A DNA stretch of 64,000 bases, taken from Flavobacteriales bacterium. Lineage in GTDB: Bacteria; Bacteroidota; Bacteroidia; Flavobacteriales; Flavobacteriaceae. The notes under the pieces were generated by a model. That model had not been told where the DNA came from and did no database searches. It worked only from the letters and a program-made list of their open reading frames with translations. Each line of letters starts with the position of its first letter. Positions within the stretch are counted from its first letter, which is position 1. Both the position numbers and the translations under genes were made by a program. Where the stretch lies: the NCBI GenBank assembly GCA_026993355.1, contig JALWTX010000016.1, positions 56,561 through 120,560 on the forward strand, read 5' to 3'. Shown in pieces: positions 28,096-37,946 of the stretch.

Positions 28096-28996
28096 GATGA
28101 TTTGAAGCTGGTTGGTGTAAATAAACATTAGAATTATCTTGGGTCAAAATCAATTCTCTTCCAAGGATCAAAGGATAATTTTGAGTGACATGACCAATAG
28201 GAGCATCGAAGATAATAGGATACTTCCCTTGGGTATGCGTCAACATTATTTCATAAAGTGACTGCCCAAAGCCGGGCGTGTTAGGAGGGATTTGTGTAAA
28301 CTGACCGACTAACAAAGCCTTTAAATCTTGAAGTTTGCCCGCTTTTTTTAAGGCAATCATCATCCGGTCAATGGCATACAATGGCTCACTGACATCTTCA
28401 ATAAACAAGATTTTATGGTGGGTGTCAGGGGCTAAACCGGTTCCCAGTAAACTATATAAAGTAGCCAAATTTCCCCCCGTTACAGTTCCTTTAACCACAT
28501 TAAATGAAGTGTTTTGAGGATGTTTGTTAAAGGAATAGCTTACAGGGCGTCCAAACAAAGCATTTTTGGTTTGTTTGACCACCATTTGCGGAATTTTATT
28601 TTTTAGTTGGACCGGCATAAAAGCATGCAAACTTTCAAAACCTAATTTTTGTATTTTTTGATGTATAATCGTAATGTCAGAAAAGCCGGTAACTAATTTG
28701 GGCTGTTTTTTAAATTTTGTAAAATCGAGTTCATCCACAATGCGGATACTCCCGTAGCCACCACGCAAAGCCCAAATAAGTTTAACTTCGGGATGGTCTA
28801 AAGCGGCTTGAAAATCCTCAAGCCTTTGTTGATCATTGCCGGCAAAATGCCCGTTTCTGTTTAAAGCATGCCGGCCTACATAAGACCGCAACCCCCATTT
28901 TTTAAGCAATTTCTGTGCCGATACAATTATTTGCGGATCAGACAATTGTCCGGCCGGACTAACCAAAGCTACTAAATCGTTTTGTTGTAGGTGCAT
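28085..28996 (-). CDS. LD-carboxypeptidase (S66 family)
   Basis: Cytoplasmic enzyme family that removes the terminal D-alanine from muropeptide tetrapeptides (LdcA) or cleaves microcin C-like compounds (MccF). The nucleophile serine lies in RGGYGS (about 101-106), with the glutamate in FIEDVSEP and the histidine in PIGHVTQNYP completing the Ser-Glu-His triad. The 303-residue length is normal. A peptidoglycan-recycling role is more likely than immunity given the housekeeping context, but the sequence does not settle this. Confidence 0.9.
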   Translation of the reverse strand: MHLQQNDLVALVSPAGQLSDPQIIVSAQKLLKKWGLRSYVGRHALNRNGHFAGNDQQRLEDFQAALDHPEVKLIWALRGGYGSIRIVDELDFTKFKKQPKLVTGFSDITIIHQKIQKLGFESLHAFMPVQLKNKIPQMVVKQTKNALFGRPVSYSFNKHPQNTSFNVVKGTVTGGNLATLYSLLGTGLAPDTHHKILFIEDVSEPLYAIDRMMIALKKAGKLQDLKALLVGQFTQIPPNTPGFGQSLYEIMLTHTQGKYPIIFDAPIGHVTQNYPLILGRELILTQDNSNVYLHQPASNHHEK

Positions 28997-29077
28997 TTTA
29001 GAAATTTGTGTAAAAATACATAAAAATCCACATTCCGGGTTTTAAACCCGCCTATAATTTAAGGTATTTACACCAGA

Positions 29078-29093
29078 TAATTTTGTAATTTTG
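29078..29093 (+). promoter_or_regulatory. Tandem -7 elements before gldD
   Basis: Two abutting copies of TAATTTTG (29078-29085 and 29086-29093) both match TAnnTTTG. The start codon of gldD follows 17 nt after the second copy. Confidence 0.5.
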
Positions 29094-29110
29094 TTGAGCA
29101 AATTTATTTT

Positions 29111-29680
29111 ATGAAAAAGATTTTATACCTATTTATACTTCCTGTATTTTTTGCCTGTCATCAAAACAATGTCATTCCCAAGCCAAAGGCTTTGTTGTCT
29201 TTGGAATACCCAACACATACATATCAACTCGATACATTTCCTCATTTTATTTTCGAAAAATCTGTTTGGGCCCAAACAGAACGAATCTCTGACCAGAAAG
29301 TCAATTTAAATTACCCGCAGATGAAAGCCAAAGTATATATGACTTACAAGCCGGTAAAGCATAACTTGATCGCATTATTGCGTGATGCCGAAAAGTTTAC
29401 GTATGAACACACAGTTAAGGCAGATGAAATTATTACGCGCGATTTTGTCAACCCACAGAAACATGTTTATGCCACGCTTAACTATGTAACCGGCAATGCA
29501 GCCTCACAAGTGCAATTTCACATTACCGATAGTCTGCATCATTTTGTCGATGGCTCTTTGTATTTTTATGCTCTTCCAAATTATGATTCAATTATGCCGG
29601 CAGTTAAGTATCTCGAAAAAGATATTAATCATCTTTTAGAAACTTTTGCATGGAAAAACAATTCAAAAGTAAAGAATTAA
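29111..29680 (+). CDS. gldD: Gliding motility lipoprotein GldD
   Basis: Lipoprotein with a signal peptide ending at a lipobox cysteine (VFFAC, C16). The chain carries GldD-family blocks: PKALLSLEYP near the N-terminus, MTYKPVKHNL, TYEHTVKADEI and the highly conserved GNAASQVQFHITDS plus GSLYFYALPNYDS. GldD is needed for gliding and for T9SS function in Flavobacterium johnsoniae; its exact role is not known. In F. johnsoniae gldD stands beside gldE, whereas here it is alone before acpP. 189 residues is the usual length. Confidence 0.9.
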   Translation: MKKILYLFILPVFFACHQNNVIPKPKALLSLEYPTHTYQLDTFPHFIFEKSVWAQTERISDQKVNLNYPQMKAKVYMTYKPVKHNLIALLRDAEKFTYEHTVKADEIITRDFVNPQKHVYATLNYVTGNAASQVQFHITDSLHHFVDGSLYFYALPNYDSIMPAVKYLEKDINHLLETFAWKNNSKVKN

Positions 29681-29734
29681 CAATAATTTAAAAGATATAT
29701 TTAGAGAGATCAATAAAAAAATGATTAAAAAAAC

Positions 29735-29763
29735 TTGTATATTTACAAAGTTTTTTATTTTTG
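29735..29763 (+). promoter_or_regulatory. Promoter of the acpP-fabF-rnc operon
   Basis: TTG at 29735-29737 and TATTTTTG at 29756-29763 are separated by 18 nt, a good Bacteroidota promoter. It places transcription start after 29763, which rules out the TTG at 29761 as a translation start for acpP. Confidence 0.7.
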
Positions 29764-29793
29764 CCGAACATTAATCAATTAAAAATAAATATT

Positions 29794-30030
29794 ATGTCTG
29801 ACATTGCATCAAGAGTAAAAGCAATTATCGTTGACAAATTAGGCGTTGACGAAAATGATGTAACCCCCGAAGCTAACTTTACAACTGACCTAGGGGCTGA
29901 TTCACTTGACACAGTTGAATTAATTATGGAGTTTGAAAAAGAATTTGACATTCAAATCCCTGATGATCAAGCTGAACAAATCCAAACTGTTGGTCAAGCA
30001 ATCAAATACATTGAAGAAGCATTAAATTAA
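29794..30030 (+). CDS. acpP: Acyl carrier protein
   Basis: Small acidic carrier of growing acyl chains in fatty acid synthesis. The phosphopantetheine serine lies in [10 protein letters not shown] at residue 38 or so, and the whole 78-residue chain matches the AcpP family. I chose the ATG at 29794, since the alternative upstream TTG lies inside the -7 promoter element. fabF follows after 4 nt. Confidence 0.97.
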   Translation: MSDIASRVKAIIVDKLGVDENDVTPEANFTTDLGADSLDTVELIMEFEKEFDIQIPDDQAEQIQTVGQAIKYIEEALN

Positions 30031-30034
30031 GATT

Positions 30035-31282
30035 ATGGAATTAAAACGAGTTGTTGTAACGGGTTTAGGAGCATTAACACCAATAGGTAATAACGTGCAA
30101 GAATATTGGCAAGGTTTAATTAACGGTGTCAGTGGTGCTGCACCTATTACCCGGATTGATGCTTCTAAATTCAAAACTCGTTTTGCTTGTGAAGTGAAAA
30201 ACTACCAACCTACCGACTATTTTGATCGAAAGGAAGTGCGTAAAATGGACTTATACGCCCAATTTGCTTTAGTGGCTTCTAAAGAAGCGATTGCAGATGC
30301 CAATTTTGACGATGAGAAACTCAACCGCGACCGTGTGGGCGTTATTTTTGGTTCGGGTATTGGTGGTTTACAAACATATGAGGACGAGGTGCGAAACTTT
30401 GTCCAAGGAAACGGTACGCCCCGTTTCAACCCCTTTTTTATTCCGAAAATGATTTCGGATATGGCAGCCGGACTTATTTCGATCGAAAATAAATTTTACG
30501 GCCCAAATTATGCCACTGTTTCGGCTTGTGCCACTTCGTCTAATGCGATCATTGATGCTTATAACATTTTGCGTTTGGGTATGGCTGATGTTATGGTAAC
30601 CGGTGGCGCCGAAGCAGCTATTACCAATGCCGGTGTAGGCGGCTTTAATGCTTTACGTGCGTTATCAACGCGCAATGACGATTATAAAACAGCTTCACGG
30701 CCTTTTGACAAAGACCGCGATGGTTTTGTCATAGGTGAAGGCGGAGGGGCTTTAGTGTTGGAAACATTGGAGCATGCCCAAGCGCGTGGTGCCAAAATTT
30801 ATGCCGAAATTCTCGGTGCCGGTATGTCTGCCGATGCTTATCATATGACGGCACCGCATCCGGAAGGGAAAGGCGCTGCATTGGTGATGAAAAATGCTTT
30901 AAAAGATGCCAACCTGCAACCCCAAGCTATTGACTATGTTAATGTTCATGGCACTTCTACACCGTTGGGGGACATCTCTGAAATTAAAGCCATAAAAGAA
31001 GTTTTTGGTGAGGATGCTTACAAATTAAACATCAGCAGCACCAAATCTATGACCGGCCATTTGTTGGGCGCAGCCGGCGCCATAGAAGCCATTGCGTCTA
31101 TTTTGGCTATCAATAATAATATTGTGCCTCCCACGATTAATCATTTTACCGATGATCCGGCCATCGATCCGAAGCTTAATTTAACCTTTAATAAAGCACA
31201 AGAAAGAGAAATAAATACAGCTATTAGCAACACTTTTGGGTTTGGCGGTCATAATGCCTCGATTATTTTCGGTAATTTTTAA
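30035..31282 (+). CDS. fabF: Beta-ketoacyl-ACP synthase II (FabF)
   Basis: Condenses malonyl-ACP with acyl-ACP in chain elongation. The Cys-His-His triad is visible: C165 in VSACATSS, H305 in NVHGTSTPLGD and H342 in MTGHLLGAAG. The 415-residue length and the position between acpP and rnc are typical for Bacteroidota. Gap to acpP is 4 nt. Confidence 0.97.
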   Translation: MELKRVVVTGLGALTPIGNNVQEYWQGLINGVSGAAPITRIDASKFKTRFACEVKNYQPTDYFDRKEVRKMDLYAQFALVASKEAIADANFDDEKLNRDRVGVIFGSGIGGLQTYEDEVRNFVQGNGTPRFNPFFIPKMISDMAAGLISIENKFYGPNYATVSACATSSNAIIDAYNILRLGMADVMVTGGAEAAITNAGVGGFNALRALSTRNDDYKTASRPFDKDRDGFVIGEGGGALVLETLEHAQARGAKIYAEILGAGMSADAYHMTAPHPEGKGAALVMKNALKDANLQPQAIDYVNVHGTSTPLGDISEIKAIKEVFGEDAYKLNISSTKSMTGHLLGAAGAIEAIASILAINNNIVPPTINHFTDDPAIDPKLNLTFNKAQEREINTAISNTFGFGGHNASIIFGNF

Positions 31283-31291
31283 ACTTTTATT

Positions 31292-32050
31292 TTGAAATTA
31301 CTTTCAAAAATCTTACGGTTTAGAAAATCATCTGACTACAAAGATTTGGCAAATAAATTAGAAGATATTTTGCCTTTTAAGCCTAACAATTTGTCGCTTT
31401 ATAAAGAAGCCTTAACACACAAGGCTAAAAATATAAAAGATAAAAACGGGCAAAAAGTCAATTTTGAACGCTTAGAATTTTTGGGTGATGCTATCATAGA
31501 AGCGATTGTATCAGCTTTTTTATTTAAAGAATTGCCTTATGCCTCTGAGGGTGAATTAACTATTATGCGTGCCAAAATAGTTAACCGTAAACACCTCAAT
31601 GAATTGGGAAAATCATTGAACTTGATAAAACTACTCGATGTTAAATTGACCCCGAAACAAATGGGCAATGATATTTCGGGCAATTTGTATGAAGCCTTGG
31701 TTGGGGCTATTTTTTTAGACAAAGGTTATGAGGGTGTCAAAAAATTTATCTATAGCAGTATGATTGATTCGCATATCGACTTGGAAAAATTGGAAAAGAA
31801 AATCAGCAGTTATAAAAGTCATATGATAGAATGGGCGCAAAAAAATCATCAAGATTTCCAATTTTTAGCAACTGAAGACACGCAGAAAGGGAAAAATAAT
31901 TATTTTAAAGTTAACTTTGTTTTAAACAATAAAAAAATAAGCCAAGGCCGCTCTAGCAGTAAAAAAAAGGCAGAAGAAATAGCTGCCAGGAGGGCTTATT
32001 ATATTATACAACCGGAAAAAAATGGGCCTAAAAAAACAAACCAAACCTAA
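31292..32050 (+). CDS. rnc: Ribonuclease III, TTG start
   Basis: Cleaves double-stranded RNA in rRNA and mRNA processing. The signature ERLEFLGDAII (about 61-71) and the second acidic site NLYEALVGAIF (about 130-140) form the catalytic RNase III domain, and a double-stranded RNA-binding domain occupies about 175-245. No ATG is present near the start; TTG at 31292 begins a sequence matching the family's usual N-terminus, so a TTG start is inferred (ATT at 31289 is possible). The end overlaps the next gene by 29 nt. Confidence 0.93.
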   Translation: MKLLSKILRFRKSSDYKDLANKLEDILPFKPNNLSLYKEALTHKAKNIKDKNGQKVNFERLEFLGDAIIEAIVSAFLFKELPYASEGELTIMRAKIVNRKHLNELGKSLNLIKLLDVKLTPKQMGNDISGNLYEALVGAIFLDKGYEGVKKFIYSSMIDSHIDLEKLEKKISSYKSHMIEWAQKNHQDFQFLATEDTQKGKNNYFKVNFVLNNKKISQGRSSSKKKAEEIAARRAYYIIQPEKNGPKKTNQT

Positions 32051-32507
32051 AAAGTATATTTTAAAACCTGACAGTCATTTGTTGGCACATAATGTCGAAT
32101 TGGTTGGGATTCAAACAACCCAAAAGTTGTATAAACTGGTTTTTGATTTTAATAAGATTTTCGGCTTTGATTTTTATCTCAATGAAGACTTGATCTTGGA
32201 AAGACGCCATAAGACTATAGCTTTTCAAAATTATATTACCCCCGAAAATAATATCGGTCAAAAAATGCGCTTGCTTCAAAATGAAGTTTTGATTCCGGTT
32301 TCGCATCCCAATACCTTATTTGATACAGATGAAGCCTTCTATTTATTTCCCGATTTACCAGGTTTGAATTATCTCTTAATGTTATACAAGGATGAAGAAG
32401 TTGATTATCAATTTATTCAGCAAAATTTTAAAGTGCCCTATACTTGTCGTTTTATAGAAATAGATGTTTATAAATGTGCGACGGTTTTTCCTGTTTTTCC
32501 TGTCTAA
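32022..32507 (+). CDS. IPExxxVDY-family protein (degenerate motif)
   Basis: A 161-residue protein of the small family usually found just downstream of rnc in Flavobacteriia. The family is named for a conserved IPExxxVDY motif; here the aligned segment reads FPDLPGLNY (about 107-115), keeping the proline, an acidic residue and the final tyrosine. The N-terminal part (LVGIQTTQKLYKLVFDFNKIFGF) fits the family's first strands and helices. The function is unknown. It overlaps rnc by 29 nt in another frame, implying coupling. Confidence 0.65.
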   Translation: MGLKKQTKPKKYILKPDSHLLAHNVELVGIQTTQKLYKLVFDFNKIFGFDFYLNEDLILERRHKTIAFQNYITPENNIGQKMRLLQNEVLIPVSHPNTLFDTDEAFYLFPDLPGLNYLLMLYKDEEVDYQFIQQNFKVPYTCRFIEIDVYKCATVFPVFPV

Positions 32508-32535
32508 GAGGCTTACTTTTTTCTTTAATTTGTTT

Positions 32536-32543
32536 TATCTTTG
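32536..32543 (+). promoter_or_regulatory. Putative -7 element of the OmpA-like lipoprotein gene
   Basis: TATCTTTG matches TAnnTTTG, 70 nt upstream of the ATG at 32614. No clear -33 TTG. Confidence 0.45.
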
Positions 32544-32613
32544 AACTTTACAATATTTTGTTGATTAAACGTTTTAATTGATAAATAATATTTAAAGAAG
32601 AAAATTAAATTCC

Positions 32614-33546
32614 ATGAAAAAAATAGTTTTAAGTTTAGTTGTTTTATTTGTATTATCATCGTGTGTGAGTTCTAAAAAATATCAGGAACTGGATGATAAG
32701 TATATTAAACTTCGCAGTGAAAATGTTGAACTGAAAGATCAGTTAGATACTTTGGCAAACAAATCCTTAAAATGTCAATCCGCTTTGGATAGATTGACGA
32801 TACGCTATAATAATTTGAAAAGTAAATACGAAACACTTGACAAACTTTATACCGTTAAAGACAATGCCTATAAAAAATTGCAAGCAAGCTACGATGCTTT
32901 GTCAAAAAGTAGTAGTCAGACATTGGCTTATGAAGCTGAGAAAAGTCAACGATTGTTAAAAGAATTAGAAAAAAAACAGCAAGAATTGGCCAAAGAACGT
33001 GCTGCTTTGGATAAACAAATAAAAAAAATCCAAAGTCTTGAAAGCTTGATTGCTCAAAAGGATGCCAAGCTCAATAATTTGAAAGGATCTTTAAATAGAG
33101 CCTTAAACAAATTTAAGGGTCAAGGCCTGAAAGTAACCCAAAAAAACGGCAAAATCTATATTTCTATGGAGAACAAACTGCTGTTTGATTCGGGTAGTTG
33201 GCATGTCAAACAAAACGGACGCGATGCGATCAAAACCATTTCCAATATTTTGTCTATTAATCCGGATGTGGAAATCATGATAGAAGGCCATACCGACAAC
33301 GTGCCATACCATGGTAAAGGCGCCATTCAAGATAATTGGGACTTGTCTGTGAAGCGGGCGACATCGGTGGTTCGCCAATTGATGAATAACAAAAATATAG
33401 ACCCCAAACGTTTAATTCCGGCAGGTCGCAGTAAATATGTCCCGGTTGCGGATAATAGCACACCGGAAGGCAGAGCCAAAAACAGACGGATTGAGGTAAT
33501 TTTGACGCCTCGTTTAGATGAAATAATGAATTTATTAAATAATTAG
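32614..33546 (+). CDS. OmpA-family peptidoglycan-binding lipoprotein
   Basis: A 310-residue lipoprotein. The lipobox is SSC (C17) after a short hydrophobic signal. A coiled coil covers about 25-150, and the OmpA C-terminal domain lies at about 185-300 with EGHTDNVPY and the downstream GRSKYVPV and RRIEVIL blocks. This combination anchors the outer membrane to peptidoglycan across a long spacer. It is 1 nt upstream of ugd and may be co-transcribed, which would tie it to surface glycan genes. Confidence 0.92.
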   Translation: MKKIVLSLVVLFVLSSCVSSKKYQELDDKYIKLRSENVELKDQLDTLANKSLKCQSALDRLTIRYNNLKSKYETLDKLYTVKDNAYKKLQASYDALSKSSSQTLAYEAEKSQRLLKELEKKQQELAKERAALDKQIKKIQSLESLIAQKDAKLNNLKGSLNRALNKFKGQGLKVTQKNGKIYISMENKLLFDSGSWHVKQNGRDAIKTISNILSINPDVEIMIEGHTDNVPYHGKGAIQDNWDLSVKRATSVVRQLMNNKNIDPKRLIPAGRSKYVPVADNSTPEGRAKNRRIEVILTPRLDEIMNLLNN

Positions 33547-33547
33547 T

Positions 33548-34897
33548 ATGAAAATAACCGTGGTAGGAACCGGCTATGTTGGTTTGGTGTCGGGGACTTG
33601 TTTTGCCGAATCAGGTAATGAAGTAACTTGCATTGATATTAACGAAGAAAAAGTTAAAAAGATGAAGGCTGGGCAAATTCCTATATACGAGCCCGGCTTA
33701 GAGACACTTTTTAAACGCAATATAAAGGCAGGTCGTTTAAAGTTTGCCACTGATTTGCAAGAAGGCGTGAATTTTGGTGAAATTATTTTTTTGGCTTTGC
33801 CAACACCCGAAGATGAAGATGGCTCTGCCGACTTGTCTTATGTAAAAGATGTGGCTGCCAGAATAGGAGAAATAATGGAACAAAATCCCGAATCGGAATA
33901 TAAGATTATTGTAAACAAAAGTACAGTTCCGGTAGGGACGGCTGAAATAGTTACCAATATTCTAAAAGAACGAACTGGTAAAGATTTTGATGTGGTATCC
34001 AATCCCGAATTTTTAAGAGAGGGTTTTGCGGTAGATGATTTTATGAAACCTGAACGCATTATTATTGGTACTGAAAGCAAACGTGCCGGAGAAAAAATGA
34101 CCGAATTGTATGAGCCTTTTGTCCGTTCGGGTAATCCTATTATTATGATGGATCCACGCTCGGCAGAAATCACCAAGTACGCAGCTAATTCATTTTTGGC
34201 TTTAAAAATAACCTTTATGAATGAAATAGCCAATTTTGCCGAGAAAGTTGGGGCCGATGTAGACAAAATTCGTATAGGTATGGGGTCAGACTCACGCATT
34301 GGCAAACGCTTTTTGTTCCCCGGCATAGGCTATGGAGGTTCTTGTTTCCCCAAGGATGTCAAAGCCTTGTATAAAACAGGCTTGGAACATCAACACGAAT
34401 TCAAATTGCTCAAATCTGTAATTGAAGTTAATGACCGTCAAAAAACCGTTTTAATACCAAAGATGAAAGCTTATTTGGGTGATTTAAAAGGGAAAAAAAT
34501 TGCTATTTGGGGACTCTCTTTTAAACCCGAGACTGATGATATTCGTGAAGCACCGGCTTTGTATATGATTGACGAACTGTTGAAAGAAGGCGCTGAGTTA
34601 ACTGTTTTTGACCCGGAAGCTATGGACAATGTCCGTCAAAAATATGGCAACCGTTTGAATTATGCAACCGGTTTGTACGAGGCTCTAAATGAGGCTGATG
34701 CTTTAATAATCAGTACCGAATGGAATGTTTTTAGAACGCCGGATTTTGAAGAAATGAAAAAACGTTTGAACAGACCGGTTATATTTGATGGGCGTAATCT
34801 TTATAAGCCCGAACGAATGCAAGATTTGGGGTTTGATTATATATCCATCGGTCGAAAACCGGTGAAAATTCCGCGAAAATTATGGAAAGAGTTTTAA
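33548..34897 (+). CDS. ugd: UDP-glucose 6-dehydrogenase
   Basis: Oxidises UDP-glucose to UDP-glucuronate with two NAD. The Rossmann motif [10 protein letters not shown] (about 7-16) is present and the catalytic cysteine is C266 in GGSCFPKD. The 449-residue length is normal. Its last 16 nt overlap the start of the next gene, which uses the product, giving a tight two-step route to UDP-xylose. Confidence 0.97.
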   Translation: MKITVVGTGYVGLVSGTCFAESGNEVTCIDINEEKVKKMKAGQIPIYEPGLETLFKRNIKAGRLKFATDLQEGVNFGEIIFLALPTPEDEDGSADLSYVKDVAARIGEIMEQNPESEYKIIVNKSTVPVGTAEIVTNILKERTGKDFDVVSNPEFLREGFAVDDFMKPERIIIGTESKRAGEKMTELYEPFVRSGNPIIMMDPRSAEITKYAANSFLALKITFMNEIANFAEKVGADVDKIRIGMGSDSRIGKRFLFPGIGYGGSCFPKDVKALYKTGLEHQHEFKLLKSVIEVNDRQKTVLIPKMKAYLGDLKGKKIAIWGLSFKPETDDIREAPALYMIDELLKEGAELTVFDPEAMDNVRQKYGNRLNYATGLYEALNEADALIISTEWNVFRTPDFEEMKKRLNRPVIFDGRNLYKPERMQDLGFDYISIGRKPVKIPRKLWKEF

Positions 34898-35868
34898 TAA
34901 CCGGTGCAGCCGGTTTTTTGGGGTCACATTTGTGCGATAAATTTTTAAACGAAGGTTTTGAGGTAATCGGTATGGATAATTTTTTAACCGGATCTCCTAA
35001 AAACATTCAGCATTTAAAGCAGCATTCCGGTTTTAGTTTTATAGAACATGATGTCACTAATTTTATCGATATCGACGGTCCGTTAGATTATATTTTACAT
35101 TTTGCTTCGCCGGCAAGTCCTATAGATTATCTGCGTATTCCTATCCAAACATTGAAAGTAGGTTCTTTGGGAGTCCATAATGTTTTAGGCTTGGCAAAGG
35201 CAAAAAAAGCCCGTGTTTTAATAGCTTCAACTTCAGAAGTATATGGCGATCCGTTGGTGCATCCGCAAACCGAAGAATATTATGGCAATGTTAATCCTAT
35301 AGGGCCTCGTGGCGTATATGACGAAGCCAAGCGTTTTCAAGAAGCCATGACTATGGCCTATCATAATTTTCATGGCATTAGTACCCGTATTGTGCGAATT
35401 TTTAACACCTACGGGCCACGTATGCGCCTGAATGACGGGCGTGTTATTCCGGCATTTATGGGGCAAATTTTGCGGGGGGAAGATTTAACGGTTTTTGGTG
35501 ATGGTAGTCAGACCCGTTCCTTTTGTTATGTTGACGATCAAATTGAGGGTATTTTCAAGTTGCTTTTTTCCGATTATAACTTACCGGTTAACATTGGTAA
35601 CCCTGAAGAGATTTCTATTTTGGATTTTGCTAAGGAAATTATTGAGTTGACCAATGGTCAATCAAAAATAGTATTTAAAGATTTACCGGTCAATGACCCT
35701 TTACAGCGTTGTCCGGATATCACTAAAGCAAAAACTATTTTAAATTGGTCCCCCAAGGTAGATCGTCAAACAGGTATGAAAAAAACTTTTGATTATTTTA
35801 AATCTTTAACCCAAGAGGAATTATATCAAACGAATTATAAAAACTTTGATAACTTTATAAAAAAATAA
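34882..35868 (+). CDS. UDP-glucuronate decarboxylase (UDP-xylose synthase)
   Basis: Short-chain dehydrogenase/epimerase family enzyme converting UDP-glucuronate to UDP-xylose. The NAD-binding motif is [10 protein letters not shown] (about 8-17), the catalytic pair is Y146 and K150 in YDEAK, and the UXS-type blocks [10 protein letters not shown] and [10 protein letters not shown] are present. The 328-residue length fits soluble bacterial UXS. Its start overlaps ugd by 16 nt. A related epimerase activity cannot be fully excluded, but the ugd partnership favours UXS. Confidence 0.88.
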   Translation: MERVLITGAAGFLGSHLCDKFLNEGFEVIGMDNFLTGSPKNIQHLKQHSGFSFIEHDVTNFIDIDGPLDYILHFASPASPIDYLRIPIQTLKVGSLGVHNVLGLAKAKKARVLIASTSEVYGDPLVHPQTEEYYGNVNPIGPRGVYDEAKRFQEAMTMAYHNFHGISTRIVRIFNTYGPRMRLNDGRVIPAFMGQILRGEDLTVFGDGSQTRSFCYVDDQIEGIFKLLFSDYNLPVNIGNPEEISILDFAKEIIELTNGQSKIVFKDLPVNDPLQRCPDITKAKTILNWSPKVDRQTGMKKTFDYFKSLTQEELYQTNYKNFDNFIKK

Positions 35869-37217
35869 TGCATTACAAACAATCACACCGGTTTTCTTTT
35901 TTGCTTTTGCCAATTATTTATTTATTGGATACAGTTTTAATAGCTTGGTTTTTGTATAATTTTAAATTATCTAACTATTTTATTTTTTCATGGATTATTC
36001 TCTTATTTGTTTGGTTTGTTATTTCCTTTTTTACCAAATTTTATGAAGTTTACCGCCATACTAAGCCAACTGAAATAATTAGTAAAACCTTAAATCAGGT
36101 CATCATTTTCAATTTGGCCATTGTGACGTTTTTTCACTTTTTAAAGTTTTCCTATTCAGATCATCTTTTACTTAAAAATTTACTTTTATTTGATGTTTTA
36201 CTTTTATTGATCAAAATTACCATCTACATTATTTTAAAATATTATCGTTCCAAAGGGGGGAATGTACGGACGTATTTGATAGTCGGTTATAATGATGAAA
36301 CTAAAAAATTTAAAGAACTTTTAGAGCAGCGAAAAGATTTTGGCTATAAGTTCGATAATTTTTTTGGTAAGGATCCAAAAGCACAAGGCGATTTTGAACA
36401 ACTGAAAACGTATTTGTCAACTAATCCTGTTGATGTTATTTTCTGTTCCTTAAAAGAATGTACAGATGAGCAGATTAGGGAGCTTATTATTTTTGCCGAT
36501 AATCATTTTATGTCCGTAAAATTTATTCCTGATAATAAAGAGATCTTGGGCAAAAATTTAAAAGTCGATTATTTCGATTATTTTCCTGTTTTGTCAGTGA
36601 ATAAATCCCCTTTAACCAAGCCGGTTAACCGACTGATAAAAAGGACTTTTGATATTATTTTTTCCGGTTTGGTCATTGTCACTATTTTGTGGTGGTTAAT
36701 TCCTCTTTTTGGATTGATTATTAAATTGGAATCTAAGGGGCCAATCTTATTTAAACAAATTCGGAATGGCATTAACTATCAACCCTTTTATTGTTACAAA
36801 TTCCGGTCGATGCGTCCGAATAAGTTGGCAGATTTTAAGCAAGTGAGTAAAAATGACCCAAGAGTTACCAAATTTGGCTATTTCTTAAGACGTACCAGTT
36901 TAGATGAATTGCCACAATTTTTAAATGTTTTTAAAGGTGATATGTCTGTTGTCGGGCCACGTCCTCATATGGTTAAAGAGAATGAACGTTTTTTAAAGCG
37001 CGTCGATAAATTTATGAGCCGTCATTATGTTAAACCTGGCATTACCGGATTAGCACAAGTAAAGGGATACAGAGGAGAGGTAAAAACCGATAGAGATATT
37101 ATTAACCGGGTTAAATATGATCTTTTTTATATCGAAAATTGGACTTTTTGGTTGGATATAAAAATAATTTTGTTTACTATTTTTAATTTATTGAGAGGCG
37201 AAGACAAAGCTTATTAA
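35868..37217 (+). CDS. Polyprenyl-phosphate phosphosugar transferase (WbaP/WcaJ-like)
   Basis: Initiating transferase that moves a sugar-phosphate to undecaprenyl phosphate and begins the repeat unit. The N-terminal half has four hydrophobic helices (about 10-135) and a soluble domain, and the C-terminal half is the catalytic bacterial sugar transferase domain, with KRTFDI near 258, YKFRSMRP, RRTSLDELPQF, VGPRPH and PGITGLAQV. The 449-residue length is typical. The ATG overlaps the UXS stop by 1 nt. Confidence 0.93.
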   Translation: MHYKQSHRFSFLLLPIIYLLDTVLIAWFLYNFKLSNYFIFSWIILLFVWFVISFFTKFYEVYRHTKPTEIISKTLNQVIIFNLAIVTFFHFLKFSYSDHLLLKNLLLFDVLLLLIKITIYIILKYYRSKGGNVRTYLIVGYNDETKKFKELLEQRKDFGYKFDNFFGKDPKAQGDFEQLKTYLSTNPVDVIFCSLKECTDEQIRELIIFADNHFMSVKFIPDNKEILGKNLKVDYFDYFPVLSVNKSPLTKPVNRLIKRTFDIIFSGLVIVTILWWLIPLFGLIIKLESKGPILFKQIRNGINYQPFYCYKFRSMRPNKLADFKQVSKNDPRVTKFGYFLRRTSLDELPQFLNVFKGDMSVVGPRPHMVKENERFLKRVDKFMSRHYVKPGITGLAQVKGYRGEVKTDRDIINRVKYDLFYIENWTFWLDIKIILFTIFNLLRGEDKAY

Positions 37218-37228
37218 ATGATAAATTT

Positions 37229-37945
37229 ATGTCAAAAAATTTAGTGATCATACCAACCTATAATGAAAAGGAAAATATACCGGATATTGTCCCCTATGTT
37301 ATGCAATTAGCCGAGCCATTTGATATTTTAATTGTTGATGATAACTCACCGGATGGGACTGCTGAGGTGGTAAAAAAATTAAAGAAACAATTTCCTGCTA
37401 AATTACATTTATTAAGCCGTCCCGGCAAAGAGGGTTTAGGCAAAGCCTATATAGCCGGATTTAGATGGGCTTTGGCCCGTTCATATGATTATATTTTTGA
37501 AATGGATGCCGATTTTTCTCATCCGCCACAAAAACTAATTGACTTATTGAAAGTTTTGAAGAAAAATGAAGCTGATGTGGCCATTGGTTCACGTTATTTA
37601 AAAGGAAAAATAAATGTCGTTAATTGGGATTTGAAACGAATTTTACTTTCTTATTTTGCTTCTCTTTATGTCCGTTTAATAACGGGCTTGCCGGTAAAGG
37701 ATACGACTGCCGGTTTTGTTGGCTACAAAAGGGATGTACTAAAAGCTTTTGATTTTGATAAAATCGATTTTGTGGGGTATGCCTTTCAAATTGAAATGAA
37801 ATACAGAGCTTGGAAAAAGGGATTTCAGCTTAAAGAAGTACCGATTGTTTTTACCGACCGTGTCAAAGGCAAATCAAAAATGAATGGTGGAATTATTTCA
37901 GAAGCCATATGGGGTGTTTTAAAAATGCGTTTTAAAAAAATATAA
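37229..37945 (+). CDS. Polyprenol-phosphate mannose synthase-like glycosyltransferase
   Basis: Family 2 glycosyltransferase of the Dpm1 type, making a polyprenol-linked monosaccharide for use on the outer side of the membrane. The start IIPTYNEKENI (about 7-17), the metal-binding DADFSHPP (about 93-100) and the acceptor region DTTAGFVGYKRDVL are typical. The 238-residue size is the single-domain form without membrane helices. The sugar may be mannose or another; the sequence does not say. It lies 11 nt after the phosphosugar transferase and 1 nt before the DUF4296 gene. Confidence 0.9.
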   Translation: MSKNLVIIPTYNEKENIPDIVPYVMQLAEPFDILIVDDNSPDGTAEVVKKLKKQFPAKLHLLSRPGKEGLGKAYIAGFRWALARSYDYIFEMDADFSHPPQKLIDLLKVLKKNEADVAIGSRYLKGKINVVNWDLKRILLSYFASLYVRLITGLPVKDTTAGFVGYKRDVLKAFDFDKIDFVGYAFQIEMKYRAWKKGFQLKEVPIVFTDRVKGKSKMNGGIISEAIWGVLKMRFKKI

Positions 37946-37946
37946 G

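Noticed and set aside
28085..28996. Microcin immunity (MccF) reading of the LD-carboxypeptidase
   Set aside because: No microcin or toxin genes nearby; the housekeeping LdcA role is simpler.
29036..29050. CGGGTTTTAAACCCG dyad in the gap before gldD
   Set aside because: A clear inverted repeat but with no T-run on either strand and no known operator; too short to call.
29761..29793. TTG start for acpP
   Set aside because: The TTG is part of the -7 promoter element; the ATG at 29794 gives the standard protein.
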